Shown here piece by piece: positions 1 through 5,889 of a stretch of 6,082 nt of DNA. Made by a program: the position numbers and the translations under genes. The stretch's first letter is position 1, and each line of letters begins with the position of its first letter. Below the pieces are notes generated by a model. The model was not told the origin of the DNA. It searched no databases and saw only the letters and a program-made list of their open reading frames with translations. This DNA comes from Clostridium sp. (GTDB taxonomy: Bacteria > Bacillota > Clostridia > Clostridiales > Clostridiaceae), in assembly GCA_012511315.1 (NCBI GenBank), contig JAAZGI010000483.1, forward strand, positions 1 through 6,082. Reading direction: 5' to 3'.

Positions 1-64
1 GATTAAAGGATTATCAGTGAAATAGTTATGAGAATGTTAAATATAAAATAGATCAGGGTCATAC

Positions 65-95
65 TTGTATCCATCTGAAGGCAGTATGGTATAAT
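65..95 (+). promoter_or_regulatory. Extended -10 promoter of the lipoprotein gene
   Basis: A perfect TATAAT lies at 90-95 and is preceded by TGG at 87-89, giving the extended -10 form TGnTATAAT. The best -35 is TTGTAT at 65-70, but its 19-base spacer is longer than ideal, so the TG extension probably carries much of the strength. Transcription would start near 101-103, leaving a leader of about 35 bases before the ATG at 136. That short leader leaves no room for a riboswitch. Bases 1-64 show no coding signal I can support. Confidence 0.72.
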
Positions 96-102
96 ATGTT
101 TG

Positions 103-117
103 AATTTAAAACAAATT
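103..117 (+). promoter_or_regulatory. Possible CodY-type operator over the transcription start
   Basis: The 15-mer AATTTAAAACAAATT is an imperfect palindrome with AATTT/AAATT arms. By eye it matches 11 of 15 positions of the published CodY box consensus AATTTTCWGAAAATT. It sits at the predicted transcription start, a position where a bound protein would repress. The B. subtilis counterpart operon (nupNOPQ) is known to belong to the CodY regulon. The match is only moderate and AT-rich DNA yields such matches by chance, so this is a candidate only. Confidence 0.3.
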
Positions 118-119
118 TT

Positions 120-126
120 AGGAGGT
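120..126 (+). promoter_or_regulatory. Ribosome binding site that fixes the lipoprotein start
   Basis: AGGAGGT is a near-perfect Shine-Dalgarno sequence nine bases before the ATG at 136. It decides between that start and an in-frame ATG at 100, which has no ribosome binding site and lies at the predicted 5' end of the transcript. Confidence 0.9.
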
Positions 127-135
127 TTATATTCT

Positions 136-1284
136 ATGAAAAAAAGAATGACCGCAATTGTGGCATCTTTATTGATGGCTACAACTATTATTGCTGGATG
201 CAAACCAAGCACTCCAACAACTACAACAACACCAGGTGAAACAACCACCACAGCAGGTGAGACAACAACTACAGCAGGCGAAACAACAACAACGGCAGGT
301 GAAACACCTGATATTTCAGACAAGTCCGTTGGGATGACTACGGATGAAGGTGGAAAAGGCGACAAGTCCTTTAATGATGCTGGAATCGCTGGTCTTGAAA
401 AAATTAAGAGCGAGTTTGGCTTAGATTATGACTTGATTGAAACAATTAATGCTGACCAGATTCAGCAGAATCTTGAAACCATCGTGTCTAAGGATGATTT
501 CGCTGTAACTGTTGGATTTAAGATGGCAGAAGCTGTTGAAAGTGTTGCAAAAGCAAACCCAGAAAAGAAGTTTATTTTGGTTGACGCAGTAGTCGAACAG
601 CCAAACGTAAAAAATGTACTCTTTAAAGAGCATGAAGGATCCTTCCTCCTTGGCGTTATTGCCGGTATGATGGCTGAAACAAATAAAGTCGGATTCATTG
701 GTGGAGTAGAAGGAGACGTTATTGGTCGATTCGAAACAGGTTTTGCAGCTGGTGTTATGAGTGTTAACCCAGAAGCAGGAGCGCTTTTGATGCCGCAAGG
801 CGATGCACCGCATGGTGAGTTTGTTACTTATGCAGCATCCTTCTCTGACACAACCAAGGGTAAAGAAATTGCTTTGGACATGTACAATCGCGGAGCAGAT
901 ATTGTTTATCATGCCGCTGGTGGTGTAGGTCTTGGATTATTTGATGCCGCTGAGGAAACCCAAAACTATGCAATGGGCGTTGACTCTGACCAGGCTCTCA
1001 TTGTTCCAGACAAAGCAGACGTTATCTTAGTTTCTATGATGAAGCGAGTTGAAGTTGCAGTGTATGACGCTGTTAAAGCGTATATCGAAGGAACTTTTGA
1101 AGGCGGAATGGACAACTTGGGATTAGTAGAAGACGCAGTAGGTTTATCTGAAACAATCCACCCTGACTTGCAGGCCAAACCAGAAATTCTGGATAAGGTT
1201 GAAGAGTTCAGAATGAAGATTGTTGATGGCGACTTAGTCGTTCCAGGAAAAGTTGAAGAATTAAAAGATTTTAAAGTTGAATAG
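136..1284 (+). CDS. Bmp/PnrA-family substrate-binding lipoprotein of a nucleoside-type ABC importer
   Basis: This 382-residue protein is the extracellular ligand-binding component of the importer encoded downstream. It has a lipoprotein signal peptide (MKKR, a hydrophobic stretch, lipobox IAGC) with the lipidated cysteine at residue 22. A Thr-rich linker at about 24-58 contains three GETTTTA units. The Bmp domain fills the rest: GDKSFND at 75-81 (the family's SFN motif, near the ligand pocket in PnrA), a HEGSFLLGVIAG block at 166-177, ADIVYHAAGG at 254-263 and GVDSDQ at 281-286. Characterised relatives are T. pallidum PnrA (purine nucleosides), Lactococcus BmpA and B. subtilis NupN. Gene order matches nupN, but relatives can bind other ligands such as riboflavin, so nucleoside is an inference. 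It has its own promoter and terminator, which fits the usual need for excess binding protein over transporter. Confidence 0.93.
   Translation: MKKRMTAIVASLLMATTIIAGCKPSTPTTTTTPGETTTTAGETTTTAGETTTTAGETPDISDKSVGMTTDEGGKGDKSFNDAGIAGLEKIKSEFGLDYDLIETINADQIQQNLETIVSKDDFAVTVGFKMAEAVESVAKANPEKKFILVDAVVEQPNVKNVLFKEHEGSFLLGVIAGMMAETNKVGFIGGVEGDVIGRFETGFAAGVMSVNPEAGALLMPQGDAPHGEFVTYAASFSDTTKGKEIALDMYNRGADIVYHAAGGVGLGLFDAAEETQNYAMGVDSDQALIVPDKADVILVSMMKRVEVAVYDAVKAYIEGTFEGGMDNLGLVEDAVGLSETIHPDLQAKPEILDKVEEFRMKIVDGDLVVPGKVEELKDFKVE
235..306 (+). repeat. In-frame 21-base tandem repeat encoding a GETTTTA linker
   Basis: Three full 21-base units lie at 235-255, 256-276 and 277-297, followed by a 9-base partial copy at 298-306. 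Each full unit encodes GETTTTA. The units differ from one another only at synonymous third positions (GGT/GGC, GAA/GAG and various Thr codons), so the peptide is conserved while the DNA is not identical. Copy-number change would alter linker length without breaking the frame. The repeat forms a flexible tether between the lipid anchor and the binding domain. Confidence 0.9.
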
Positions 1285-1318
1285 GAATCAGTATAAAAAC
1301 TGAACAAATTTTAAATAG

Positions 1319-1352
1319 AAAGTCGGATGGGCTCCCCATCCGGCTTTTTTTT
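1319..1352 (+). terminator. Intrinsic terminator after the lipoprotein gene
   Basis: Ten bases at 1322-1331 (GTCGGATGGG) pair with 1335-1344 (CCCATCCGGC) across a three-base loop, with one G-T wobble. Eight T residues follow at 1345-1352. The A residues at 1319-1321 can extend the stem into the T run. It starts about 35 bases after the stop codon and should end or strongly reduce transcription before the ATPase gene. Confidence 0.93.
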
Positions 1353-1354
1353 AA

Positions 1355-1362
1355 TGTATAAT
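1355..1362 (+). promoter_or_regulatory. Possible internal promoter (-10 only) before the ATPase gene
   Basis: A perfect TATAAT at 1357-1362 directly follows the terminator T run, with TG immediately before it. Seventeen bases upstream would place the -35 inside the terminator stem, and no good -35 hexamer is seen there. It could restart transcription for the ATPase and permease genes. Alternatively those genes live on read-through and the match is chance in AT-rich DNA. Confidence 0.35.
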
Positions 1363-1366
1363 AAAA

Positions 1367-1417
1367 ACAAGTAACTTATAAATAAAATAGGTGGCTTTTA
1401 AAGGAAGACAAGTAACT
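1367..1417 (+). repeat. 10-base direct repeat ACAAGTAACT, two copies
   Basis: Exact copies of ACAAGTAACT lie at 1367-1376 and 1408-1417, 41 bases apart start to start, or about four helical turns. Both are in the leader between the terminator and the ATPase gene. Their function is unknown; they could be paired sites for a regulator or a chance duplication. Confidence 0.5.
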
Positions 1418-1454
1418 ATTAATAACTCAGATTAATATCCCAAGGGGTGCGATA

Positions 1455-3059
1455 ATGGAAAAAGTAATTGAAATGAAAGGCATTACCAAAGTTTTTCCGG
1501 GTGTCGTAGCCAATGATAAGGTGGACTTTGACTTAAAAAAAGGTGAAATTCACGTTCTCCTCGGAGAAAACGGTGCCGGTAAAACAACCCTAATGAATGT
1601 TCTGTACGGGCTGTATCAGCAAGAAGAAGGCACGATTCTTATCAATGGTGAAGAGGTGAAGATTGCAAACCCAGCAAAAGCCATAGAGCTTGGTATTGGC
1701 ATGATTCACCAGCATTTTATGCTAGTCGACATTTTCACGGTCACGGAAAACATTATTTTAGGCAATGAGCCTAGACGAGGGCTCAAAATTGACATTGATA
1801 AAGCTCGTAAAGAGGTTCAGGAGCTTGCAGATCGCTATGATTTCAACATAGATCCCGATGCATTGATCAAGGACATAACCGTTGGTCAGCAGCAAAAGGT
1901 AGAAATCCTGAAAGCCTTGTATCGGAACACGGACATTTTAATTTTGGATGAACCCACGGCGGTTTTAACTCCGCAAGAAATTGATGAATTAGAAATTATT
2001 TTAAGAAACTTAACCCGAGAGGGGAAATCAGTGATTTTAATCACTCATAAACTAAAAGAAATTATGAAGATGAGTGATCGGGTGACTATTCTTCGTTTAG
2101 GTAAAGTAGTGGGCGAAGTTATGACTGAGGATACGACGATTCCAAAGCTTGCAGAAATGATGGTAGGACGTGCCGTTAAACTATCGGTAGAAAAGGATCC
2201 TCATGAAGCTAAGGAAGAAGTGTTGGTGGTTAAAAATTTAAACTATAAAGATGAACGCGGAGTGGCTAAGCTGAAGGATCTATCCTTCTCAGTTAAACGT
2301 GGCGAGATTTTAGGTATCGCTGGCGTTGACGGGAATGGACAGCATGAAATGGTAGAGATTCTTACTGGTTTAGTTGCAGCGGAATCGGGCAGTGCTGTTT
2401 TGGAAGGTGTGGAAATACTCGGCTATACACCTGACAAGGTGATTAAGGCTGGGATGGCAAACATTCCCCAAGACCGCCACAAACGCGGCTTGGTTTTAGA
2501 CTTTCCACTTTATGAAAATGCCATTTTAGGACAGCATAAGGAAGATCAGTTTAATAAAGGAATTTCTTTGGATTATCCTATGATTAAGAAGTATACGCGA
2601 GACCTCATCGAAGACTTTGATATCCGGACTCCAAATGAATTGGTTTCTGCCCGGAGTTTATCTGGTGGAAACCAGCAAAAATTGATTGCCGCTCGTGAGA
2701 TTAGTAAAGACCCAACGGTATTGATTGCTTCTCAGCCAACTCGAGGTTTAGATGTTGGGGCAATTGAATATATTCACAAACGGCTAATCCGCGAACGCGA
2801 TCATGATAAAGCTGTCATATTAGTCTCTTTAGAGTTAGACGAAATTATGGACCTATCAGATCGAATTAGCGTGATTTATGATGGACACATTAGTACTACC
2901 ATTGACCGCGAACAAGCCACAGAAAACAAGCTGGGGATATTAATGGCTGGTGGTAGCCTGGAACCTGAAATGACACCTTCTGTGACGGCACAAACTGTAG
3001 AAAAGAAAATAACCCAGGAAAACGGGGAAGAGGAGGTTCATCATGGAAAAGAAAAGTAG
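1455..3059 (+). CDS. ABC transporter ATP-binding protein with two fused nucleotide-binding domains (NupO/NupA type)
   Basis: This 534-residue cytoplasmic ATPase drives the importer and has the tandem-domain layout of sugar- and nucleoside-type importers. Domain 1 has Walker A GENGAGKTT (37-45), Q-loop Gln86, a divergent signature ITVGQQQK (141-148), Walker B ILILDE (161-166) and H-loop His198. Domain 2 has a degenerate Walker A, GVDGNGQHE (290-298), with Gln in place of the Lys. It also has Q-loop Gln339, an intact signature LSGGNQQK (402-409), SQ at 426-427 where Asp-Glu is usual, and Ser458 in place of the H-loop His. So one composite ATP site (Walker A of domain 1 with the signature of domain 2) looks active and the other degenerate, as is common in this subfamily. 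The start follows AAGGGG at 1442-1447. Its last 17 bases overlap the next gene. Confidence 0.95.
   Translation: MEKVIEMKGITKVFPGVVANDKVDFDLKKGEIHVLLGENGAGKTTLMNVLYGLYQQEEGTILINGEEVKIANPAKAIELGIGMIHQHFMLVDIFTVTENIILGNEPRRGLKIDIDKARKEVQELADRYDFNIDPDALIKDITVGQQQKVEILKALYRNTDILILDEPTAVLTPQEIDELEIILRNLTREGKSVILITHKLKEIMKMSDRVTILRLGKVVGEVMTEDTTIPKLAEMMVGRAVKLSVEKDPHEAKEEVLVVKNLNYKDERGVAKLKDLSFSVKRGEILGIAGVDGNGQHEMVEILTGLVAAESGSAVLEGVEILGYTPDKVIKAGMANIPQDRHKRGLVLDFPLYENAILGQHKEDQFNKGISLDYPMIKKYTRDLIEDFDIRTPNELVSARSLSGGNQQKLIAAREISKDPTVLIASQPTRGLDVGAIEYIHKRLIRERDHDKAVILVSLELDEIMDLSDRISVIYDGHISTTIDREQATENKLGILMAGGSLEPEMTPSVTAQTVEKKITQENGEEEVHHGKEK
3031..3036 (+). promoter_or_regulatory. Ribosome binding site for the first permease, inside the ATPase gene
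   Basis: AGGAGG lies six bases before the ATG at 3043, within the last codons of the ATPase gene. It supports this start despite the 17-base overlap and suggests that translation of the two genes is coupled. Confidence 0.88.
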
Positions 3060-4131
3060 AGTTCACCAAATTGAGAAGTTCCTGCCTCTGATTACCCCGG
3101 TTGTATCATTGGCATTAGCCTTAATTATTTCTCTTTTCATCGTGTATTATACCATTCCAGATCTGTCCTTAGGCGAGTCAGCGAGTCTATTCTTCAAGTC
3201 CCTGTTTGAAGCAAACTTTAAGAATACCAAGGCAATTTCAGACTTTTTGGTTAACTCAACACCTTTAATCTTTACTGGATTGGCCCATGCTTTAGCATTT
3301 CGCTCAGGACTTTTTAATATAGGTGTTGAAGGTCAGTTTACCATTGCAGCGATTACAGCAGCAGCTTTAGGCCTGATACCTGGTCTACCAATGATTATTC
3401 ATGTTCCATTAGTTATTAGTGGAGCAATTATAGCCGGAGCTATTTGGGCTTTTATCCCAGGCTTTTTTAAAGCAACGCGGGGTACCAATGAAGTAGTTAA
3501 CACCATCATGATGAACTATATCGCCATGCATGTGTACAACTATATTATTAAGAATCCTTTAAAGGTTGAAAACTCTGTAGCAACTGCGCAGATTCAGGCT
3601 TCTGCCACCTTGTATCGTTTTTTAGGTGATCGTTATCGGGTCAATGTTGGATTGTTCATTGCCCTTGCAGCCGCTGTGGGTGTGTGGTATTTCATGTCCC
3701 ACACAAAAAAAGGATATGAATTAAGAGCCACTGGACTAAATATGTATGCAGCAGAATACGGTGGCATGAACCGTAAGCGGAACATTATTTTAGCCATGGT
3801 TATCTCTGGCGCATTGGCTGGATTGGCTGGAGCCGGTCAGATTATGGGACCAGAACATTCTGCCAAGGAATTGGCTAAGTTTGCTGGATTCGGTTTTAAT
3901 GGAATCGCCGTTGCCCTATTAGCCAAGTCTCACCCCTTGGGCGTGCTACTATCGGCTTTATTATTTGGAGCCTTGATTAATGCTGGACCTTATATGCAAC
4001 TGAACGGAATCTCCAAAGATATTGGATTTGTTGTACAGGCTTTAGTTATTCTTTTTGTAGCAGCCGATCATGTTTGGAAGATGTTATTGGATCAACGAAA
4101 GAAAAAGGAGGCAGCAAAAAATGGAAGGTAA
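3043..4131 (+). CDS. ABC transporter permease, nucleoside importer type (NupP/NupB-like)
   Basis: This 362-residue integral membrane protein is one half of the heterodimeric transport channel. A charged N-terminus (MEKKSR) precedes a first hydrophobic segment at about 14-37. Further membrane segments are read by eye at about 73-88, 98-115, 118-142, 200-218, 247-268, 284-311 and 325-343. The motif FNIGVEGQ (91-98) is characteristic of the BPD_transp_2 permeases that pair with Bmp lipoproteins. The loop from about 229 to 242 (ATGLNMYAAEYGGM) is where this family is expected to contact the ATPase. The C-terminus is a Lys/Arg-rich cytoplasmic tail. It overlaps the ATPase gene by 17 bases and the next permease by 11. 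Its length is normal, with no sign of damage. Confidence 0.93.
   Translation: MEKKSRVHQIEKFLPLITPVVSLALALIISLFIVYYTIPDLSLGESASLFFKSLFEANFKNTKAISDFLVNSTPLIFTGLAHALAFRSGLFNIGVEGQFTIAAITAAALGLIPGLPMIIHVPLVISGAIIAGAIWAFIPGFFKATRGTNEVVNTIMMNYIAMHVYNYIIKNPLKVENSVATAQIQASATLYRFLGDRYRVNVGLFIALAAAVGVWYFMSHTKKGYELRATGLNMYAAEYGGMNRKRNIILAMVISGALAGLAGAGQIMGPEHSAKELAKFAGFGFNGIAVALLAKSHPLGVLLSALLFGALINAGPYMQLNGISKDIGFVVQALVILFVAADHVWKMLLDQRKKKEAAKNGR
4104..4111 (+). promoter_or_regulatory. Ribosome binding site that sets the second permease start
   Basis: AAAGGAGG ends nine bases before the ATG at 4121, which makes that the preferred start over the in-frame ATG at 4070 deep inside the first permease gene. 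A second in-frame ATG at 4136 follows a weaker GGAAGG (4123-4128), so initiation five codons later cannot be excluded. Confidence 0.85.
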
Positions 4132-5065
4132 TCAAATGCCCTTTATCATTGGTTTTCTGGCTGCCACGCTTCGAATTGCAACGCCTTTAATCCTGACATC
4201 CCTAGGTGGACTCATTAATGAAAAATCAGGGATTACCAATATCGGTTTGGAAGGTATTATGATCATGGGCGCTTTCTTTGCTGTGGTCGGATCAGAATAC
4301 TCAGGAAACGCTTATATTGGACTGGCTGTTGGTATTTTAGCCGGTGTATTGACATCGCTAATCTTTGCATTTTTGTCGATTCATCTAAAAGCCGATCAGA
4401 TTATTTCTGGTACTGCCATCAATACCCTAGCTGCTGCCATTCCATCCCTGCTTTTGTGGGCACTGTTTGGAATGCAAAGTCAATCCAATGGAGTGGATCG
4501 GATTGCGTATTCTCCAAGAGCAAGGGAAATTATTGGATCCATTCCAATAATTGGAGATTTTCTATTAGAGCTCAATTATATGGTTTTTGTAGCCTTGATT
4601 TTGGTAGCTGTCTTTACCTGGTTACTCAATAAATCTCGTTGGGGATTGCGCCTACGAAGCGTAGGTGAGTATCCAAAGGCTGCCGATACATTGGGGATCA
4701 AAGTCTATATGACACGCTATAAAGCGGTCTTACTTTCAGGTGCCCTAGCTGCAATGGGAGGTGCGTCCTTATCCATTGTGTCAGGTAACATCTACCGAGA
4801 TGGTATGATTAATGGGCGAGGCTTTATTGCTTTGGCTGCCATGATCTTCGGAAATTGGACGCCCCTTGGCGCTTTAGGTGCATCGCTACTCTTTGGTGCA
4901 GCAGAAGCCCTACAAATTCGGTCCCAATCCTTTGGGTTACCAATTCCTACGGAAGTCTATTATATTCTTCCTTATTTATTAACGATGATTGCCATTACAG
5001 CCTTCGGTAAGCGGTCCCATGCACCGGCTGCTTTGGCTAAACCCTATGAAAAGGGCGAACGGTAG
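4121..5065 (+). CDS. ABC transporter permease, nucleoside importer type (NupQ/NupC-like)
   Basis: This 314-residue integral membrane protein is the second half of the channel. Hydrophobic segments are read at about 8-31, 42-58, 64-86, 98-116, 150-169, 201-222, 234-262 and 277-295. Family motifs are TNIGLEGIM (39-47, the counterpart of FNIGVEGQ in its partner), GLRLRSVGEYPKAADTLGI (175-193, the likely ATPase-contact loop) and GFIALAAMIFGNWTPLG (234-250). Its length is typical of this shorter permease class. Its first 11 bases overlap the end of the other permease, so the two are probably made in equal amounts. It is the last gene of the operon and is followed by a terminator. Confidence 0.94.
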   Translation: MEGNQMPFIIGFLAATLRIATPLILTSLGGLINEKSGITNIGLEGIMIMGAFFAVVGSEYSGNAYIGLAVGILAGVLTSLIFAFLSIHLKADQIISGTAINTLAAAIPSLLLWALFGMQSQSNGVDRIAYSPRAREIIGSIPIIGDFLLELNYMVFVALILVAVFTWLLNKSRWGLRLRSVGEYPKAADTLGIKVYMTRYKAVLLSGALAAMGGASLSIVSGNIYRDGMINGRGFIALAAMIFGNWTPLGALGASLLFGAAEALQIRSQSFGLPIPTEVYYILPYLLTMIAITAFGKRSHAPAALAKPYEKGER

Positions 5066-5088
5066 TTTTAACAAAACAATTAGTATTT

Positions 5089-5133
5089 GAAAAAACCTCT
5101 TAGTCCAAGATGATTGGATTTAAGAGGCTTTTT
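5089..5133 (+). terminator. Intrinsic terminator ending the transporter operon
   Basis: CCTCTTA (5096-5102) pairs with TAAGAGG (5121-5127). A further TCCAA/TTGGA stem lies inside it (5104-5108 with 5114-5118) around the loop GATGA. Five T residues follow at 5129-5133. The A run at 5090-5095 can pair with the T run, so the element could also work to some extent in the opposite direction. Confidence 0.92.
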
Positions 5134-5190
5134 CATGAAATGGTTCATCCTAAGTAATTTTAAAGAAAAGTTTTAAGCGTAAAATGATAT

Positions 5191-5283
5191 TGTTTAGCAA
5201 ACAGCTCCATATCCTGGTATGGAAGACATAGTTCGGCAATGGCTTATTGCAGCCCATCTTCCTTGCTACCCTTTCGAAGGAAG
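5191..5283 (+). other. Cluster of short inverted repeats with mutually exclusive pairings
   Basis: Five perfect stems are visible: TGTTT/AAACA (5191-5203), TCCATA/TATGGA (5206-5223), GGAAGA/TCTTCC (5221-5226 with 5257-5262), GCAAT/ATTGC nested inside that (5236-5250), and CTTCCTT/AAGGAAG (5258-5264 with 5277-5283). The segment at 5258-5262 can pair either with 5221-5225 or with 5279-5283, and the TATGGA arm also overlaps GGAAGA. Such competition can belong to a switching RNA. No terminator or start codon nearby would read out a switch, so it may equally be a repeat element or chance. Confidence 0.4.
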
Positions 5284-5669
5284 TCTCTAATGCTATTATG
5301 TGAAGCGTTTTCTCTCTATCTATCAGGTTAACGTAGTGCGAGCAGATTAATAGAACCTTCCCCGTGTAAAAAGATTCTAAACTACATATCCTTTTTCTTT
5401 CCGTGCGCTCATTGGAGAAGGCTGGTTAAAACCGCATAACAAAAGATTCGGATTTTTAAGAAGTTCAGCATGTCTCAAGAATAAAGACTGATTTCAGAAC
5501 GGATTACTACCCTGATTCCAATGACCGGTTAACAGAATGATTATCAACAACCATTATTGAAGGATTATTTAATTGGTTTTCACGCAAAGATTCCAGTAAA
5601 TATATGTATTCATATAATTTCCACCTTATAGATATATTAGTGGGAAATAGTGTAAAGTAAACGTAAGAA

Positions 5670-5716
5670 GCCCTTTTCAATCTAATGTTATGAGCTCTAA
5701 AATGGGCATGATTTTT
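5670..5716 (+). terminator. Weak terminator-like hairpin
   Basis: GCCCTTTT (5670-5677) pairs with AAAA and GGGC (5699-5702 and 5704-5707) with one bulged T. The loop is 21 bases and five T residues follow at 5712-5716. Only four G-C pairs and a long loop make it weak. It could be a poor terminator for a transcript from the intergenic tract, or simply a structured leader element. Confidence 0.3.
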
Positions 5717-5731
5717 ATCGATTAGGGTGGG

Positions 5732-5780
5732 TTTTTAAGAGGACTGATGTTCTTAAAAAGAGCTAAAAGAAGGCAGCTCT
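5732..5780 (+). other. Tandem hairpins upstream of the second lipoprotein gene
   Basis: TTTTTAAGA (5732-5740) and TCTTAAAAA (5751-5759) form a perfect nine-pair stem with a ten-base loop. Immediately after, AGAGCT (5759-5764) and AGCTCT (5775-5780) form a six-pair stem with a ten-base loop. The loop of the first holds an ATG at 5747 that opens an 11-codon basic peptide (MFLKRAKRRQL) ending at 5782, just past the second stem. A Shine-Dalgarno-like AGAGG lies at 5738-5742, but only four bases from that ATG, which is short. No T run follows the second stem. Confidence 0.4.
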
Positions 5781-5837
5781 GAAGAAGAAATTTTGTTTCC
5801 AGCGATGCATCACTAGTACTTTGTTCTGATGATGAAA

Positions 5838-5846
5838 TGTTTTAAT
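5838..5846 (+). promoter_or_regulatory. Possible extended -10 promoter of the second lipoprotein gene
   Basis: TGTTTTAAT reads as TGn followed by TTTAAT, one mismatch from TATAAT. No good -35 stands 16-18 bases upstream; TTGTTC at 5821-5826 is only 14 bases away. A start near 5853 would give a leader of about 37 bases before the ATG at 5890. If this is the true promoter, the tandem hairpins lie outside the transcript. Confidence 0.3.
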
Positions 5847-5889
5847 GTTGAACTACTTTCTGCAGCAAACTTTTCTCTGGAGGTAATTA

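Larger units (their letters stand above)
5153..5734 (-). pseudogene. Possible decayed coding region, family not recognised
   Basis: On the minus strand one frame is open for 75 codons (5734 down to 5510) and again for 91 codons (5425 down to 5153). Between them lies a short piece with five stops. In that gap another minus-strand frame reads about 38 codons without a stop, containing the stretch NPNLLLCGFNQPSPMSARKE. The pattern would suit an old gene broken by frameshifts. Against this, there is no start codon with a ribosome binding site, no known domain, and the + strand also shows open pieces. This is a weak call; a conserved noncoding repeat is an equally good explanation. Confidence 0.2.
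5134..5889. other. Long intergenic tract without a convincing gene
   Basis: These 756 bases lie between two co-directional genes and are long for this compact neighbourhood. No uninterrupted reading frame has a plausible start and ribosome binding site, apart from an 11-codon mini-ORF at 5747-5782. The tract holds clustered short inverted repeats, minus-strand open stretches broken by stops, and a second group of hairpins close to the next gene; these are listed separately. I recognise no tRNA, rRNA, CRISPR array, insertion sequence or known riboswitch in it. It could be a decayed gene, a dispersed intergenic repeat or a structured RNA. Confidence 0.7.

Noticed and set aside
100..135. Upstream in-frame start for the lipoprotein
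   Set aside because: The ATG at 100 lies at the predicted transcript start and has no Shine-Dalgarno. Starting at 136 gives a normal lipoprotein signal peptide behind AGGAGGT.
1..135. Purine riboswitch controlling a nucleoside importer
   Set aside because: The predicted leader is only about 35 bases, far too short for an aptamer, and none of the conserved purine-riboswitch loops is visible upstream.
3..365. Minus-strand open frame with Val-rich repeats
   Set aside because: It is the antisense of the Thr-rich repeat and signal peptide of the lipoprotein gene, and has no ribosome binding site. The Val repeats are only the complement of the GETTTTA units.
421..1307. Three minus-strand open frames inside the first lipoprotein gene
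   Set aside because: They lie opposite a gene with clear family motifs, have Cys-rich or low-complexity products with no recognisable domain, and lack ribosome binding sites.
4070..4120. Upstream in-frame start for the second permease
   Set aside because: It would overlap the first permease by 62 bases with no ribosome binding site. The ATG at 4121 has AAAGGAGG at good spacing.
5431..5440. ACCGCATAAC, a string also common in 16S rRNA
   Set aside because: The flanking sequence does not resemble 16S rRNA, and ten bases are too few to support an rRNA fragment.
5326..5532. Three GGTTAA strings at 5326, 5424 and 5527, spaced about 100 bases apart
   Set aside because: The spacing is irregular (98 and 103), the motif is only six bases in AT-rich DNA, and the flanks do not match one another.
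5724..5730. AGGGTGG, resembling the T-box antiterminator motif
   Set aside because: The rest of the T-box core (ACCGCG and the following pairing strand) and a specifier stem are absent, and the next gene is not an aminoacyl-tRNA synthetase or amino-acid gene as far as can be seen.
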